This document shows positions 47,200 to 60,152 of a stretch of 64,000 nucleotides of DNA, piece by piece. The stretch is from the NCBI GenBank assembly GCA_910591455.2, contig OU342807.1, positions 1,022,747 through 1,086,746 of the forward strand. The letters are read 5' to 3'. The position numbers and the translations under genes were made by a program. The notes beneath the pieces are model-generated. The model worked only from the letters and a program-made list of their open reading frames with translations. It had not been told where the DNA came from and searched no databases. Positions within the stretch are counted from its first letter, which is position 1, and every line of letters starts with the position of its first letter. The DNA is from Pholis gunnellus. Taxonomy: Eukaryota; Chordata; Actinopteri; Perciformes; Pholidae.

Positions 47200-48990
47200 T
47201 CAGGGGCGGACTGGCCATAGGGGATACCGGGGATTTCCCGGTGGGACGGTATTGGGCCCATCACCTGTATTGGGCCCATCACCTCTATCACCAACCGGTC
47301 CTCTCTCTGACATCGCCTGCCCCGATGATATTCTATGCTTCACAGAACTGTTAAATTTACTCTATTACCTAAAGTCATCAATCACTGACTGATATTTCTA
47401 CTACTCCTCGCGTTCTGTATTCACACTCATGGTTTCCATCTTCTTCACTCATCTAATCTCTTCCGTCAGTCTAACTTTGTTTTAGGTGTTCTTAAAGGTC
47501 AATCACTCTAGCCCAGTGGGTCCACAACCTTTTTTGCGCCATGGACCGGCTTCATGTAAGACAATATTTTCACGGACTGGCATTCAAGGTGTGGCGGATA
47601 AACACGTCGAAATAAATTATACGATTGGCATTAAAACATGTCAAGAGCCACAGGCGGATGAAATTGCGAGAGAATCCGGTCATTTTTTAAAATAAAACTT
47701 TCAATAAAACGGAAATAATATATTTATTCTTTCTGTGCGGCCCGGTGGTTGGGATCCTCTGCTCGAACCTACTCAACACTCGTCATTCGCTCGCAGACGA
47801 AGCCGTTTTTGAGCGCGAGCCGGCAGCATGGCACCGGCACCAAAAGGGTTCCTTTAAAGGTGGAGCTGAAAAAGAAGAGATGTCTGGAGGAAGGTGCATC
47901 AAAATATTTAAAAATCTCTGACTTATTTGGGAAACCACCGACTGGTGACGGTGATATGATGGTAAGTTGTGGCGTTGACTTCACAGATGAGGTAACCTTC
48001 CCTACAAGCTAGCCTAGCTAACGTTAGCTAGATAAATGTCCAAAATTGAGACCGTTATGATCCGGTCAAATAAGCAAGCTGGCTCTGTTGTCATCATGGA
48101 GATGATCTAGTTTAACATGTTAGCCGTAGTCACTTGCTTACAATCAGTCAAATAACACTTCAGTTAACCAACTAGCTTGTTACGCTAAAATCACCGTGTT
48201 ACACACACCACTAACATTATAAACAATGTTAATATGTTCTCTAGATTGATGATCAGCCAGGGGCCCCAGAGCCAAGATAAGACCCAGGGCCACACAGTGA
48301 TTAGTACAGAAAAGTATACTTACATGTACTTAAGTACAACTTCAGTGTGTGCCATTTTAGTACAAAAAAGTACACTTAGTATATTAAAGTAGTACACAAA
48401 TAGTGTATTTCATTTTAGCACGTGTATTTGAAGTATACTAGTACACTTTGAGTGTACTAACCAATAGTGGAAAGTTAAGTACAAAAAAGTATACTTTTTT
48501 TTTTTCTAAATTTAATGTACTTAAGTGTACTTTTTTTTTTTTTAACCCGGGCCGGAGGATGCTGAAGATGAGGCAGAGATGGTTTACAAAAAGTGCTCAT
48601 CTTGCGAGGACTGTCCAATCTGTTGCTACCGAGTTCTGAAGCAGCACCAGCTCCTGACAGACGCAAACCACATCACAGGCCTTGCATACAGGTTCCTGCT
48701 CACCCTCTCTGTCACACAGGTGGCATGCGAGCGAAGCTTTTCGACGCTGAAATATATAAAAGAACAGGCTCAGGAGCTCGCTCTCTCAACAGCACCCGGA
48801 GGCTTTTATGTTGACGGCTACTCAAGACAGATGTTCAGCAGATGCTGGACAGTGAGAAAATCACAGACGGAGTTGCAGAAAAGAGTGAGCTGCTGCAAAA
48901 ACTACTCATGTAGTGAGGTAATAACAACAACACACGAGTATACTGATATTGTTTGTTATGACCATGTGACTATAATGCACCTGGGCCGGC
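47200..48990 (+). pseudogene. hAT transposase remnants
   Basis: 47203 begins CAGGGGCGGACTGGCCAT, a hAT-like end. About 47513-47760 is a short hAT-like piece (CCCAGTGGGTCCACAACC to GCGGCCCGGTGGTTGGG). 47829-47960 reads MAPAPKGVPLKVELKKKR-like text, and 48670-48780 reads LLTLSVTQVACERSFSTLKY, the hAT C-terminal dimerisation motif. Frames are broken. 48300-48545 has AAGTATACTT-type MITE sequence. Confidence 0.5.
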
Positions 48991-49136
48991 AGAGTTAGTT
49001 TAGGTTCTGTTACTTAACTTATTGTTTTGTTATGCACCTTCAACACACACACACACACACACAGCATGCAACACTACTGATACCACTGCAGTTCACACCC
49101 CATTGTATGTTCTGTTCTGTTCATTTCTACAACACA

Positions 49137-49638
49137 CACTACCGTTCAAAAGTTTGGGGTCACTTAGAAATGTCCTTATTTCTCAAAGAACACACTGTTT
49201 CTTTCAATGAAGATAACATTAAATGAATCAGAAATACACTCTATACATTGTTAATGTGGTTAATGACTATTCTAGGTGGAAACGTCTGGTTTTTAATGAA
49301 ATATCTACATAGGTGTATAGAGGCCCATTAACAGCAACTATCACTCCAGAGTTCTAATTGCCTTAGAAGACTAACTGATGATTAGAAAACCCTTGAAAAC
49401 AGTTGTGCTGGTGCGAGAAGCTATAAACTGGCCTTCCTTTGAGCTAGTTGAGTATCTGGAGCATCACATTTGTGGGTTGGATTCTACTCTCAACATGGCC
49501 AGAAAAAGAGAACTTTCATGTGAAACTCGCCGTCTGTTCTTGTTCTTAGACATGAAGCTATTCCATTAGAGACATTGCGAAGAAACTGAAAATTGACACG
49601 AAATTGTCTGGATGACCCCAAACTTTTGAACGGTAGTG
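49137..49638. mobile_element. Tc1/mariner-like element, internally deleted
   Basis: Inverted ends CACTACCGTTCAAAAGTTTG and CAAACTTTTGAACGGTAGTG. About 500 bp. Internal text near 49490-49560 resembles a decayed Tc1 transposase start. No intact frame. Confidence 0.75.
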
Positions 49639-49900
49639 TAGCTCATACTAATTCTACCCTCTGATTACACTTTCTTTATTGTGTGGTCTTTCTCTGCCGA
49701 CATTCATTCCTTCAGGTTCTGTAGTTATACGTACACGAGCCCAGAGTTCAGCACATTCATCTAGCAAACTATACCGACCTGTGTTACAACAGCCGGTATC
49801 ATTTTTACTCCACGTGTCCGTCCAGGCACATTGGTGGATCCAAATGTTATAAAAAAAAATGAGGACAATGGATATTATATCTGTTTAATTTTGTAACCTG

Positions 49901-51122
49901 TTATTTTACACACATCATTTCAGTGTGAGTGATTCTAACGTGCAGGTCCTTCAGACTTTCCGGGCTGGCTTCAGGCCCATCTTCTGAGGTCACATACCCA
50001 GGATACGTGGGGTAAAACCGGGGCGGAGGCGGCGGTTTAGTGGCTTCATCTCCGGCCCCCGATGACGACGGTGGAAGCAGCGGTATCAACTTGGCGTGAG
50101 CGTAGTCGATCTCAAAGCCCTCAAAGATAAGCCCCACCCCAGAGGCGCCTAACCCCTCCTCCAGAAGCCTCGCCGCCTTCCGGGTCGCCAGCACCAGGCC
50201 CTCGTAGTCCTCTTTCTCTAGTCGGAATATATCCGAGGTCAAAGGTCGGCGTGGAACCAGCACGGTGAAGCCGGGCGAGTTGGGGAACGGCGTGAGAAAG
50301 GCCACGTGGCCCTCGTCCTCCCACACCCGCCACTGCCGCCGCTCCTCCCCGCGAACGATGCGCGAAAACAGGCCCGGGTGAGCCGGGTCGTCTCCGAGGA
50401 ACGTCAGGTCGGGTCGGGCGTCGGGCGACGGGAGCTTGGCTCGGATCCTGGTCTGGATCTCGGTCAGGCTGGCGTCGGTCCACCGGGGGGCGGTCTTGGA
50501 GGTGCAGAAGCCTGGGTCGTGGGCGTTGTGTTCCTCTTCTCCCGCCAGGTGGGGGCGCCACTCTGCATCCAGACCGTGGAGAGGGAGGACTCGGATCTGT
50601 GGGAATAAAACAAAAAAATAAATCAATAATATATATTATTTAGGAAACAGCTGGCACACCTAAGGCTGCTGGGAACTGTACTTACTTATTTAATATTCTT
50701 TACTGTTTTATTACTTATTTATACTGTAAATTAATAAAGGATTATTTTATCTTACTGAGTCTTTTCCCACCACGACAGGACTCAAATTCAACAAAACACT
50801 TTTATCTTTTAATTTAAAGCTAAATTATCTTTGAATCCTTAAATCAGACTCTCACCTGTGCCGGTCTGTCCCGGTGCGGTCGGCTGACCAGCGCACACCT
50901 CCGCACCCCCAACCGGTCGCTCAGCAGCTCGGCCACGGCTCTCGCCCCCGACATCCAGCTCAGGTACTCGGGCTCCTCCAGCTGGAAGACGCTGCCTCCC
51001 GGTGGGCTGCCGGGCGTACTGCGCTCCAGGACCACAGAGCCGGGGGTCCAGGGCCGCGGGTGCAGGTAGGCCACCAGCGCCCCCGACCGCCAGACGACAC
51101 GATGGGGGAGAGAGGAGGACAT
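49901..51122 (-). CDS. HIT-fold protein, two clear exons, 320 aa
   Basis: Exons 50856-51122 (89 codons, donor CAG|GTGAGA) and 49901-50596 (acceptor TCCCACAG, phase 0). The C-terminal half carries the pattern of histidine-triad hydrolases: RPLTSDIF, GVGLIFEGFEIDY, AHAKLIPL. Aligned with the usual HxHxH-LIP, only the middle, nucleophilic His remains; the first and third are Tyr and Lys. HIT proteins hydrolyse nucleotide phosphoramidates or dinucleotides; this one may be altered or inactive. The ATG at 51122 is one base inside an exon (acceptor CTGCCTACAG), so an upstream exon must exist. A candidate polyadenylation signal (AATAAA on this strand) is at 49675-49680. I do not recognise a gene symbol. 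Confidence 0.75.
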
Positions 51123-51125
51123 CCT

Positions 51126-53133
51126 GTAGGCAGGAGAGAGAGAGAGAGAGGGGGAAACTAATTATTCATCTGTTACAGCCATTAATAATGATATTACATG
51201 ATATTGTGATTATCTATCATATTTAAATCACTTCTTAAAACCTTTTTTTACAGACTGGCTTTCATGTGATGTCGTCGCTTTACTGCTTTATTTTTATTAG
51301 TTGATTTCACTAAATTATTTTATTTATTTCTGAGTATATTTTTATCATTCCTTATTATATTATATATATATATATGTATCTATATATATATAGTGCTTGT
51401 TTATTGCCTATGTTTTATCAAAGCAGTTTGTAAACTCTGTTTTTAACGGTGACATATAAATAAAGTTATTATTATGACATTATTCTGATTTACACAGTGT
51501 TGAGCATTCATACACATCGTTGTATTGAGGAGACATTAAAGTGATGGAGCCCTGAGAGGCAAACATTAGAACATAAATAATTCTGGTGGTTTTCATTTTC
51601 TAAATCTAAACTAAATGTTTTCTCTCCTGTTTGTGAATTAAGTGTTTGTTGTTGTAATACTCATTTCAGCCACAAGAGGCTAACGTGCACCGGAGCTTCT
51701 AATTATGATTAAAAACATTTTTACTTCCAGGTGAGTTTTGATTTCTAAATATAAATATATATTGTATATATATTTATATTATATATTATATACATAGCCT
51801 ATATATATATATATATATTGTATTATGTATATATTGTGTGTTAGTGAGTTATGTACGTTACTTTCTTTTAGCTAGAAATGCAATCTTAATAACTATATAA
51901 TCAAATAATAAGAACGAAATACAATTTGAACAAAGCTGCCGTTAGCCGTTAGCCTGCTAGCTGGTGAGTAAAACATATTGTTCATCGCTAAAAATAATAA
52001 AAATATCCCAGAAAAAAAAAGGGTTTCCCAATTACTGATGAATATTCAGTTGTTTATGTTAAATATCGACGGTTTGTCTGAAGAAAAAGGACAAAATACT
52101 CCAGTGAGTGTTCATGGATTCTACATAAAGTTAACATTTAGTGAAGTATTGTGATTAAATAAAATGTTTAACTCCAGTTTTATGATACTTAATACTTAAT
52201 ACTTCTACCTCTCTACATTCCAGAGGGAAGTATTGTACTTGTGTACTTCACTACATGTATCTGACAGCTGAAGTTACTGCTTACTCTTACATACTAACAC
52301 AAAGTACGTCATAACATATTTGTTATAATATCACTAAGAGTATTTAAAATCAGCTCCACATGAACAACTACAATAGTAACATGTTACACATGAATGTATT
52401 AATTAATAACAATAATGTAAAAGTATTTAACACTTTCAGGGGCTTCTTTTTGCATAACAAGTACTTTTACTACTTTTTGTTGATTACACTTATAAATAAA
52501 CTTATAAACATGTTTTAGTTTTGTATTTTTGGAGATGAGTAAAAAAAATTACGAAAAGTTTTAGAAAAAAATAATTTCAGTTGAATTTTGATCAAAAAAA
52601 TCAAAAGCAAGAGTTCAAGAGTTTATTCTTTATAAAGAATAAAATACTCAGAATACTCAAAGTTAATAACATATAAATACACATATATATATAATATATA
52701 GCGAATTAACGTGACCAGCTCTCTGGTGTCTCTGTCAAACATTACATCATCACCATGTGACTGTCAAGTGCTTCGCGGCTATTATTTAACATTTAACGTA
52801 CTTATCAGATATTCAAAGAATAACAAAGTCGATCTTTTACTGACGTGTTCACACCCTTAGTTCACACGACGTCATCTTAACGGTCTCATTGAGCTGAAGT
52901 AGAGGCTCACGAGTGGGCGGCACGTGAGCCGATTGTTTCTGTAGATCAAACTAAATCACAGTATCGTGTCAGTGATGGTGTGGTTTAAGCTTTTCACTGT
53001 GGAAAACATGAAACACGTGTTTTGTAATGTAGTTTGGTGTAAACACTGTGCGCTGGTGCTCGTGACCCGTTAGGACACACAGAGCTCCCCTACCTGCTAG
53101 TGAAGAACCGAGGACACACCGGAAACTACCGAC
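51126..53133. other. Intron of the HIT gene / no other gene
   Basis: AT-rich, with TA runs near 51361-51391, 51750-51820 and 52685-52700. No domain-bearing frame on either strand. Confidence 0.5.
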
Positions 53134-53213
53134 CTGCTCTTCGGCTCGTAGAAGAAGAAATACGAAGCAGAAACAGCCGCGAGGATCCAGAAAACACTTC
53201 CGGCTTTCAACAT
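53134..53213 (-). CDS. Possible first coding exon of the HIT-fold gene
   Basis: ATG at 53213 encodes MLKAGSVFWILAAVSASYF and then FFYEPKS, a hydrophobic signal-anchor-like start. With a donor at AGCAG|GTCGGT it joins the 51123 exon in frame (AG|G ATG), giving a 347-aa protein directed to membrane or secretory pathway. A stronger donor, CAG|GTAGGG (about 53092), would instead make this an untranslated exon with a short uORF ending just before it. Sequence alone cannot choose. Confidence 0.35.
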
Positions 53214-53459
53214 CCAGTCAGTGAGGAGAGAGGAAACGAAACAGGGGGAAGTTACCTCCTCACGTCCTTTCCTAAACACTACTCCTTGACCTCGAAGGAA
53301 CACGTCCACGAAGTGAAGGAAAGATGTGAAGGAGAGTTCATAAGGAGTTAGGAAAAGACTAAATCCAGACGACACGTTCACTAAGCTACGTCATTATGAT
53401 GCGACGGTGGACGTCACTGACGTGGGTCTGCCAATGAAACTACAACAAAGGACTACAAA

Positions 53460-53575
53460 AAGCGCAATATATATTTAATATATATATTTAAATCGAATTA
53501 TATACATATACATTTATGTATATTGTAACATATATATATATATATACATGTATATATATATAAATATATATATAA
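53460..53575. repeat. TA-rich simple repeat
   Basis: Imperfect (TA)n and TATAAATA units. No gene in 53223-53865. Confidence 0.6.
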
Positions 53576-53867
53576 AACAGCTGAAACATCAAACAGACAC
53601 CAGAGGGCGCTGCTGAGCTGCAGACCAAGAGGAGCAACACGAAGCTTCAGACACGAGTTCAGACTCGCTGCTGCAGTAAAATCCTTCTGACTCAGAAGAG
53701 TTTAACTCGAATTCAATCTTCATCAAATCATCAGATCAGAGCCTGAACTCTTCGTCATATTACACTTGTTCTCGGAACTTCACTCACTTCCTGTTTCTGT
53801 GGAATGTCAACGTAAAAACCCCCACGACCACATCTGTGATCTTCCTCTTCCTCCACACCCATGACTC

Positions 53868-53886
53868 ACTACACACACACACAGAG

Positions 53887-53918
<32 letters not shown>

Positions 53919-54255
53919 ACACACAAAAACAGACACACACACAGACACACACACACGCTCACAGACACACACACACACTCACACACAAACAGACACAGAC
54001 ACACACACACAAACAGACACACACACTCACACACACACACAAACAGACACACTCACACACACACACAAACAGACACACACACTCACACACACACACAAAC
54101 AGACACACACAGACACACTCACATACACACACAGACACACAGACACACTCACACACACTCGCCAACACGCACACACACACACACACAAACAGACACACTC
54201 ACACACACACAAACAGACACACACACACAAACAGAGAGACACACACACATACACA

Positions 54256-54308
<53 letters not shown>

Positions 54309-54589
54309 ACACACACGCTCACAGACACACACACACACTCACACACAAACAGACACAGACACTCACACACACACACAAACAGACACACACACACACACAC
54401 AAACAGACACACACACACAGACACACTCACATACACACACAGACACACTCACACACACTCGCCAACACGCACACACACAAACAGACACACTCACATACAC
54501 ACACAGACACACTCACACACACTCGCCAACACGCACACACACACACACACACAGACACACAAACAGACACCCCCCCCCCCCCCCCCCCC
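53868..54589. repeat. Large compound CA array with higher-order structure
   Basis: About 700 bp of CACACA with interspersed AGACAC, AAACAGACAC and CTCACA units, ending in a poly-C run (about 54571-54589). About 60 bp at 53941-54000 recurs exactly at 54301-54360 (360-bp spacing), and ACTCGCCAACACGC occurs three times (about 54157, 54457, 54521). Long open frames on both strands are artefacts. Confidence 0.9.
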
Positions 54590-55312
54590 ATGGTAGAAGC
54601 ACAGCCCGGAGGAGGAATGGGGTTCTTCTGGTGTCAGAGTGAGAACATCTGGAGGAACTGAGTTCTTCGTTTCACTGGAACTCGTACGTTTGAACAGTTT
54701 GTCGACTTTATTTGTTTTCTGGGTCGAGTTGACAAACAGTGAACAGGTCAAACCTGCTGACGTGGACTTTATTCTCCTCTTCTGTTCTTCATCACCACAG
54801 TGAGATGTTTACAACGTGCATTCATTCATATTACACATTCATTCATCTTCTCATTTAATCACATTTAAAAAAAACTGAATGAAATGTTCACGACAGAATT
54901 GTTCAGAAGTTATGAGATGAGCCTCTGAATCATCACTATATATCAATAATATATAATAAATTCCACCAAATAACTAAATACTAAATACACTCCCATCTAG
55001 AACTATGATATAAAATATAAAATATAAAGTATAAAATGCAGGACTGTGCTGTGCTGTTGGTTATTCTACGTGATACGAAGCCGACTGTAGAATCAAGACA
55101 TCACTTTGTTTGAGGCGTGTTAGTTAATAGACAGGAATAGAGCCGCCGCATGGAGTCACATGTCTTTACAGTAGACTATGAATACACCAGCAGCCTTACT
55201 GGGTTCACTCTGCTGACCCAAAATACCATCGAGTCATTTACTCTGAAATACAGCTGACGATTGTCTCAGAGAGCTATTCAAGCCTTCACACTGAAAGCTG
55301 ATTCACCTAAAA

Positions 55313-55356
<44 letters not shown>

Positions 55357-55629
55357 TATATATATATATATATATATATAATATGCTCTGTGTGAAGTAC
55401 GTCTCTTTCCCAATTTAAGTCTATGGGAAAAAGTATTTTTGGGGCCCGATGATGGAGCTGAAAGTTGTATTTCTAAGTCCAGGATGAAACATTTTGTGGT
55501 TTTTCTATTAATTAAAAAGTCTGAATTTTATTTTATTTTATTTTATTTTATTTATTTATTTTATTTATTTTATTTATTTTATTTATTTTATTTATTTTAT
55601 TCATTTTATTTTATTTTATTTATTTGTTG

Positions 55630-55714
<85 letters not shown>

Positions 55715-57400
55715 ATGTTATTTCGGTGATTAGTCTCTTTAAACCTGATGAAGAACATGAAGCCTCTTCTTCACTGCTGACTTCACTTGAAGGAATGTGA
55801 CCAGACCAGAATAATCTGGTTCTGGAGGCCACGCCCCCAAAAGGAGCTCATGTGGTTTGAACAAAGTGAGACTTTAACTTTAAACTTTAATTAGATTCTC
55901 TGTAACGAGCTCAACGAGCTTTCGTCTGACTCCTCGACCTTCTTCCTGCTTCTTACAGTCACTCTTCACCTTCACTGATCAGATCACATTTTACACTCGT
56001 GGTGAGAGTGAGAGAAAGTGAGCTGAAGACGTTTCAGACGAACACTTAAAGCTCTATGTTGTGATATTAAACACAAAGTCTCACATCACGACGGTAAAAA
56101 TAAATCCAAATACTTCACCAGCTTCTTACTTCTGGTGATTGTATTCCTTTGTCCTGTCTCCATGCATGTGTGTGTGTGTGTGCGTGCGTGTGTGTGTGTG
56201 TGTGTGTGTGTAGGTGTGTGTGTGTGTGCGTGTGTGTGTGTATTTGAGTGTGTGTAAATGTGTGTGTGTGTGTGTGTGTGTGAGTGTAGGTGTGTGTGTG
56301 TGCTTCCTGGACTACATTAACACAGCAGTCAGCATTGACTCTGAAACAAACACGTGTCAGGATCACTTTCAGAGATTCTACACCAAAGTATTCTCAGAGG
56401 GATTAAAGTGGTGGAAAGTAAAGTACCTTTAAAGTAAAGTACCTTTAAAGTAAAGTACTTTAAGTATTTCCACTTTCTGCTTCTTCTCACTAACAGACGA
56501 TCAGACTGAGAACGGTTCACAACCAAGTAAAGGTTCCTCAGATACTTTAAGTACAACTTTAGAGTACTTCTTCCAACACTGAACCAGATAAAACACGACA
56601 GATGTGACCACACACACCCACACACGCGCGCGCGCGCACGCACACACACACACACACACACCCTCCGTCTGAGTATCGTCTGGTCTTCTTCCCATAAAAC
56701 ACTCGTCTGGTGTCTCTCACTTCCTGACAGGAGGCTGCAGGTTCAGCAGCTTTAAGTTACAACTTGAACTCACACTTAAACATTAGTATCATGTATACAT
56801 GTTATATACACATGTATATATCATGTTATATATAACATGATATAATACATGTGTATATGTCATGTTTGTGGATTGTTACTCGACTTAAGACCAACATTTA
56901 AGGATAAAGAGTCTTTTTCTACTAGATGTAATCTTTTCTGTATTTCAGTCTGATAAACGCTGACTCACTGTTTGATGAACGCTGACTCACTGTTTGATGA
57001 ACGCTGACTCATGTGTGGAACATGTAAACACTGTTGTGGTGAGTCCAGTGGAACCAGTTCAACAGGATTCATGTATTTCTCCTCGTTTCTGTCCTAAAGT
57101 GGATACATTATATATATTTATATATTTACATATATCAGTTATCCACTCGCCATTTAAGACTTTTCTTTTGACAAAATAAGATATTTGTAGACATGTTGAC
57201 TCCGTTATTATAGATCAAAGGATTCATCTAGAAAATAATCTGCAGATCAATCAAAAATTAAAGTTTGCAGCCGTTTACTGCTTATATATTTTATACTTTA
57301 TCCTTCATTAGAAGCTTCATCGACTAAGCTTTAAAAACCTTTTAATTGCAGCGTCTTAAGTTGTAAACATGTTATGAACAAGTGAAGCACATGAAACACG
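54590..57400. other. Gene-free stretch with many simple repeats
   Basis: No supported gene. Repeats: (CA)n then (TA)n 55313-55382, TTTTA/TTTAT pentamers about 55526-55625, (TA)n 55630-55710, GT-rich 56166-56305, (CG)/(CA) 56620-56662, and a 22-bp unit AACGCTGACTCACTGTTTGATG repeated 2.5 times at 56956-57010. Confidence 0.65.
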
Positions 57401-57420
57401 TCAGAGTACCGATAGAGATG

Positions 57421-57426
57421 TTTATT
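57421..57426 (-). terminator. Polyadenylation signal of atf4
   Basis: TTTATT on the + strand (AATAAA on the gene strand), 320 nt past the atf4 stop. Confidence 0.5.
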
Positions 57427-57745
57427 AGAAAAAGAAGAGCAAACAGCAAATCATCAGGTTTTTAACGCAGCATTAAATAAACTATCAGCAAGCGGAGCAG
57501 AGAACACTATGTACACACAACAACAACAACAACACGGCGACGTGTCGTATCAGGAACTCAGACAGCGAGGCCTCTTTCTGGACTGAAGCTGTGAAGAAGA
57601 GGAAGTGGACAAGGGGGTAAAGAAAAGGAAGCAGGAAACAAGGTAAGAAGTGACGCTGGGAGTGTGAACCTCGTCTGTTCCAGAAGCTTTAAACTCGTTC
57701 TCAGTGGTGCGTTTCATTCGTCCACCGTCACAACAGTCGGGGTTT

Positions 57746-59633
57746 CTACGCCACCGAGCTGGACTTGACGCGGCGCTTACGGACCTCCTCCATCAGGTCC
57801 TTGAGGTACTGGATCTCTCGGCTGATGGACTCTGCCTTCTCCGCCAGCTCGTTGTTCCTCTTCTCCAGCTCCTCGCACTCCGTGTTCAGGACCGAGTGCT
57901 CCACCCTCTTCTTCTGCCGGTAGCGAGTGGCCGCCGTCTTGTTCTGCTCCATCTTCTTCAGCTTCTTCTCCACCTTGGGAGCGCCGGACACCGATTTAAC
58001 CTTGGAGGAGGAAGAGGAGGAGGGTTCTGGTCTGGAGTAGGGTTTGGTCCTGGAGGAGCCGGCGGTCGGAGACGGGAGGCGAGCAGGCGAGTCGGCGACG
58101 GACTCGATGCCGGAGTCGCTGTCGCAGTCGCTCGACGGAGAGGCGACGGACGCGGGGGGGGGCTCGTCCTCGGCGGGGACCACCGCGAGAGACGTGGTCT
58201 CGATGGTTCCACTGGGATCTGGAATGACGGTGACTGTGAGGTGAGACAGCGGCGTTTTGTCTGCGTCCGGGACGTCCACCTCACTGCCCAGCTCCAGAGT
58301 GAAGGCCGGAGACGGAGGAGGAGGTGCCGGAGACAGAGGCTCGGATTTGGTAACAACCTGCTGATCAGGAGCCACCTCGATCTTCTCGGCTAGAGGGAGC
58401 TCCAGGATGCCGGGCAGCGAGAGACCGAGCTCCAGGCCACCGCCGCCTTGCGCGGTCGCGTCGAAGGAGTCGACGTTCAGGTCCATGTGGGAGTCGAGGG
58501 AGGCCAGGAGATCCTCGGGGGAGCTGGGAGACTCGTCCGACGATCCGATGAGCGAGTCCAGGTCAAACTCACTCAGGTCGATCTTCTCCGACATCCAGTC
58601 CATGCCGGCAAAAGCGTCGTCTGCAGACAAAGAGATTTGGACCAAACCATTATGAAATAGATCAATAATAGAGAATTATTTCACGAGACAAATTAATAAA
58701 GTGAAGTACATTACTTCCCTCTAGTAGTACCAAGAACGTGTACTTCCACCACTGATTAACACCATGCTGCTCCACAGTAATAAATAAACGGTGCGACAGA
58801 GTGAAACAGTTTGGTACGTCCAGAGACTGCCTCCCTGTATTGTTATGTGTTAGTGACGCATCGTACATTCAGGACTTCAATCGACGCCAAGAGTCACAAA
58901 GAGCTTCACGTCAAACGATCGACGACACGTTGAAATACCACATTCTCTCCATTACACGCTTCAGAGCCGCCGGCCAATGACCGCCCTCCATTAGCCCGAC
59001 ACGCCTGCAATTACACGTTCACGCCTTTCATCGCGGACAACACATTTAAACGTGGCAGTAGAGCCGTCATCAAGGAGACGCCGACACGCTGCTTTAAAGA
59101 GCTTCGCTGACTCTAAACGGCCTCGTTAAAACATCTACAGACGTTAAAACCTCACTCGGTGAACTACTGATCCTCATCACGTCTTATTTAGCTTTTAAAG
59201 TCTCACCGTCGTCGTCGTCTGCTCCCATATGGGTGAGGAGCAGGTCGCTGGCTCCCAGCCAGGGGAGGGACGAGGAGTCCACTCCGGCCTTGGTTCCTAG
59301 GAACAAGGAGGGATGGGTGGGGGGAGTCGAGGAGGCAGGAGAGAGGGAGGAGGCGAAAGAGAAAGGGGGCGAGGCTGGAGCCTTCCCCTCTAGAGAGGAG
59401 GAGGGAGAAAGAGCTTCTTCTTCTTCTTCTTCTTCATGTTGGTCCAGAAGGGGCCCCATGGGGTCAGCCGTCAGAAACGAGGGCGCTGAGACATAAACAC
59501 TCGTTTAATATCACATGTATGCACTAAACCCTGATGATATGTGTTTTAAACTATGTCTCAGACATAATGAGTTCATCGTCACATGAAACCAACCTAAGTA
59601 CAGGGCCCCCACGTCCTCCAGGCAGAGGGTCAT
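57746..59633 (-). CDS. atf4: ATF4, bZIP transcription factor of the integrated stress response, 397 aa
   Basis: Coding exons 59594-59633, 59207-59485 and 57746-58620 total 1194 nt, all junctions in phase. The start MTLCLEDVGALYL and the following APSFLTADPMGPLL fit fish ATF4. Residues 275-280 are DSGIES, the beta-TrCP phosphodegron that sets ATF4 half-life. Residues about 322-397 are the bZIP: basic region NKTAATRYRQKKR, then a heptad zipper. In the nucleus ATF4 binds C/EBP-ATF response elements as a heterodimer and drives amino-acid and redox stress genes. Translation is controlled by the uORFs upstream. Teleosts have two paralogues (atf4a, atf4b); I cannot say which this is. A 229-codon antisense frame over the last exon is a shadow. 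Confidence 0.95.
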
Positions 59634-59685
59634 GACTGCTCCTGGTCCTGTTGGTCAGCGTGAGTAAAAACAAAGACGAGCCCGA

Positions 59686-59693
59686 TGACGTCA
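59686..59693. promoter_or_regulatory. CRE palindrome in atf4 exon 2
   Basis: TGACGTCA, full consensus for CREB/ATF, lying inside the uORF2 coding part. A second one is at 60550-60557 in intron 1. Confidence 0.45.
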
Positions 59694-59869
59694 GCGGGTC
59701 GAGAGGTTCGGTTCTGCTGTCGACGGCAGCAAAGCTGTGTGTGGATCCCGAGAGAGACCTGGAGGAGAAGAAGACGCGGTCACTAAAGGGTTAAAGACGA
59801 GACACTTTAACTGGCTCATCAGAAACGGGCAAATATATCTAAATATGAGAATATTAAGACACGTCTATA

Positions 59870-60152
59870 TGTATAGAATAAATAAAATAATATTTAAAAT
59901 ATAAAATAATAATATTTAAAATATAAAATAATAATATTTTAAATATAAAACAATACTTTAAATATAAAATAATAATATTTTAAATATAAAATAATAATAT
60001 TTTAAAATATAAAATAATAATATTTTAAAATATAAAATAATAATACTTTAAATATAAAATAATAACATTTAAAATATAAAATAATAACATTTAAAATATA
60101 AATTAATAATACTTTAAATATAAAATAATAATATTTAAAATATAAAATAAGG
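59870..60152. repeat. AT-rich minisatellite in atf4 intron 1
   Basis: About eleven imperfect copies of a 22-26 bp unit like AATAATATTTTAAATATAAA. The minus-strand open frame here is low-complexity. Confidence 0.8.

Noticed and set aside
50306..50621. Plus-strand and alternative minus-strand frames over the HIT gene
   Set aside because: Shadows of the coding exon; the frame with HIT-like motifs is 49901-50596.
53836..54661. Long His/Thr-rich and Val/Cys-rich open frames on both strands
   Set aside because: They only read through CA/GT repeats and appear in several frames at once.
57704..58393. 229-codon plus-strand frame
   Set aside because: Antisense shadow of the GC-rich last coding exon of atf4.
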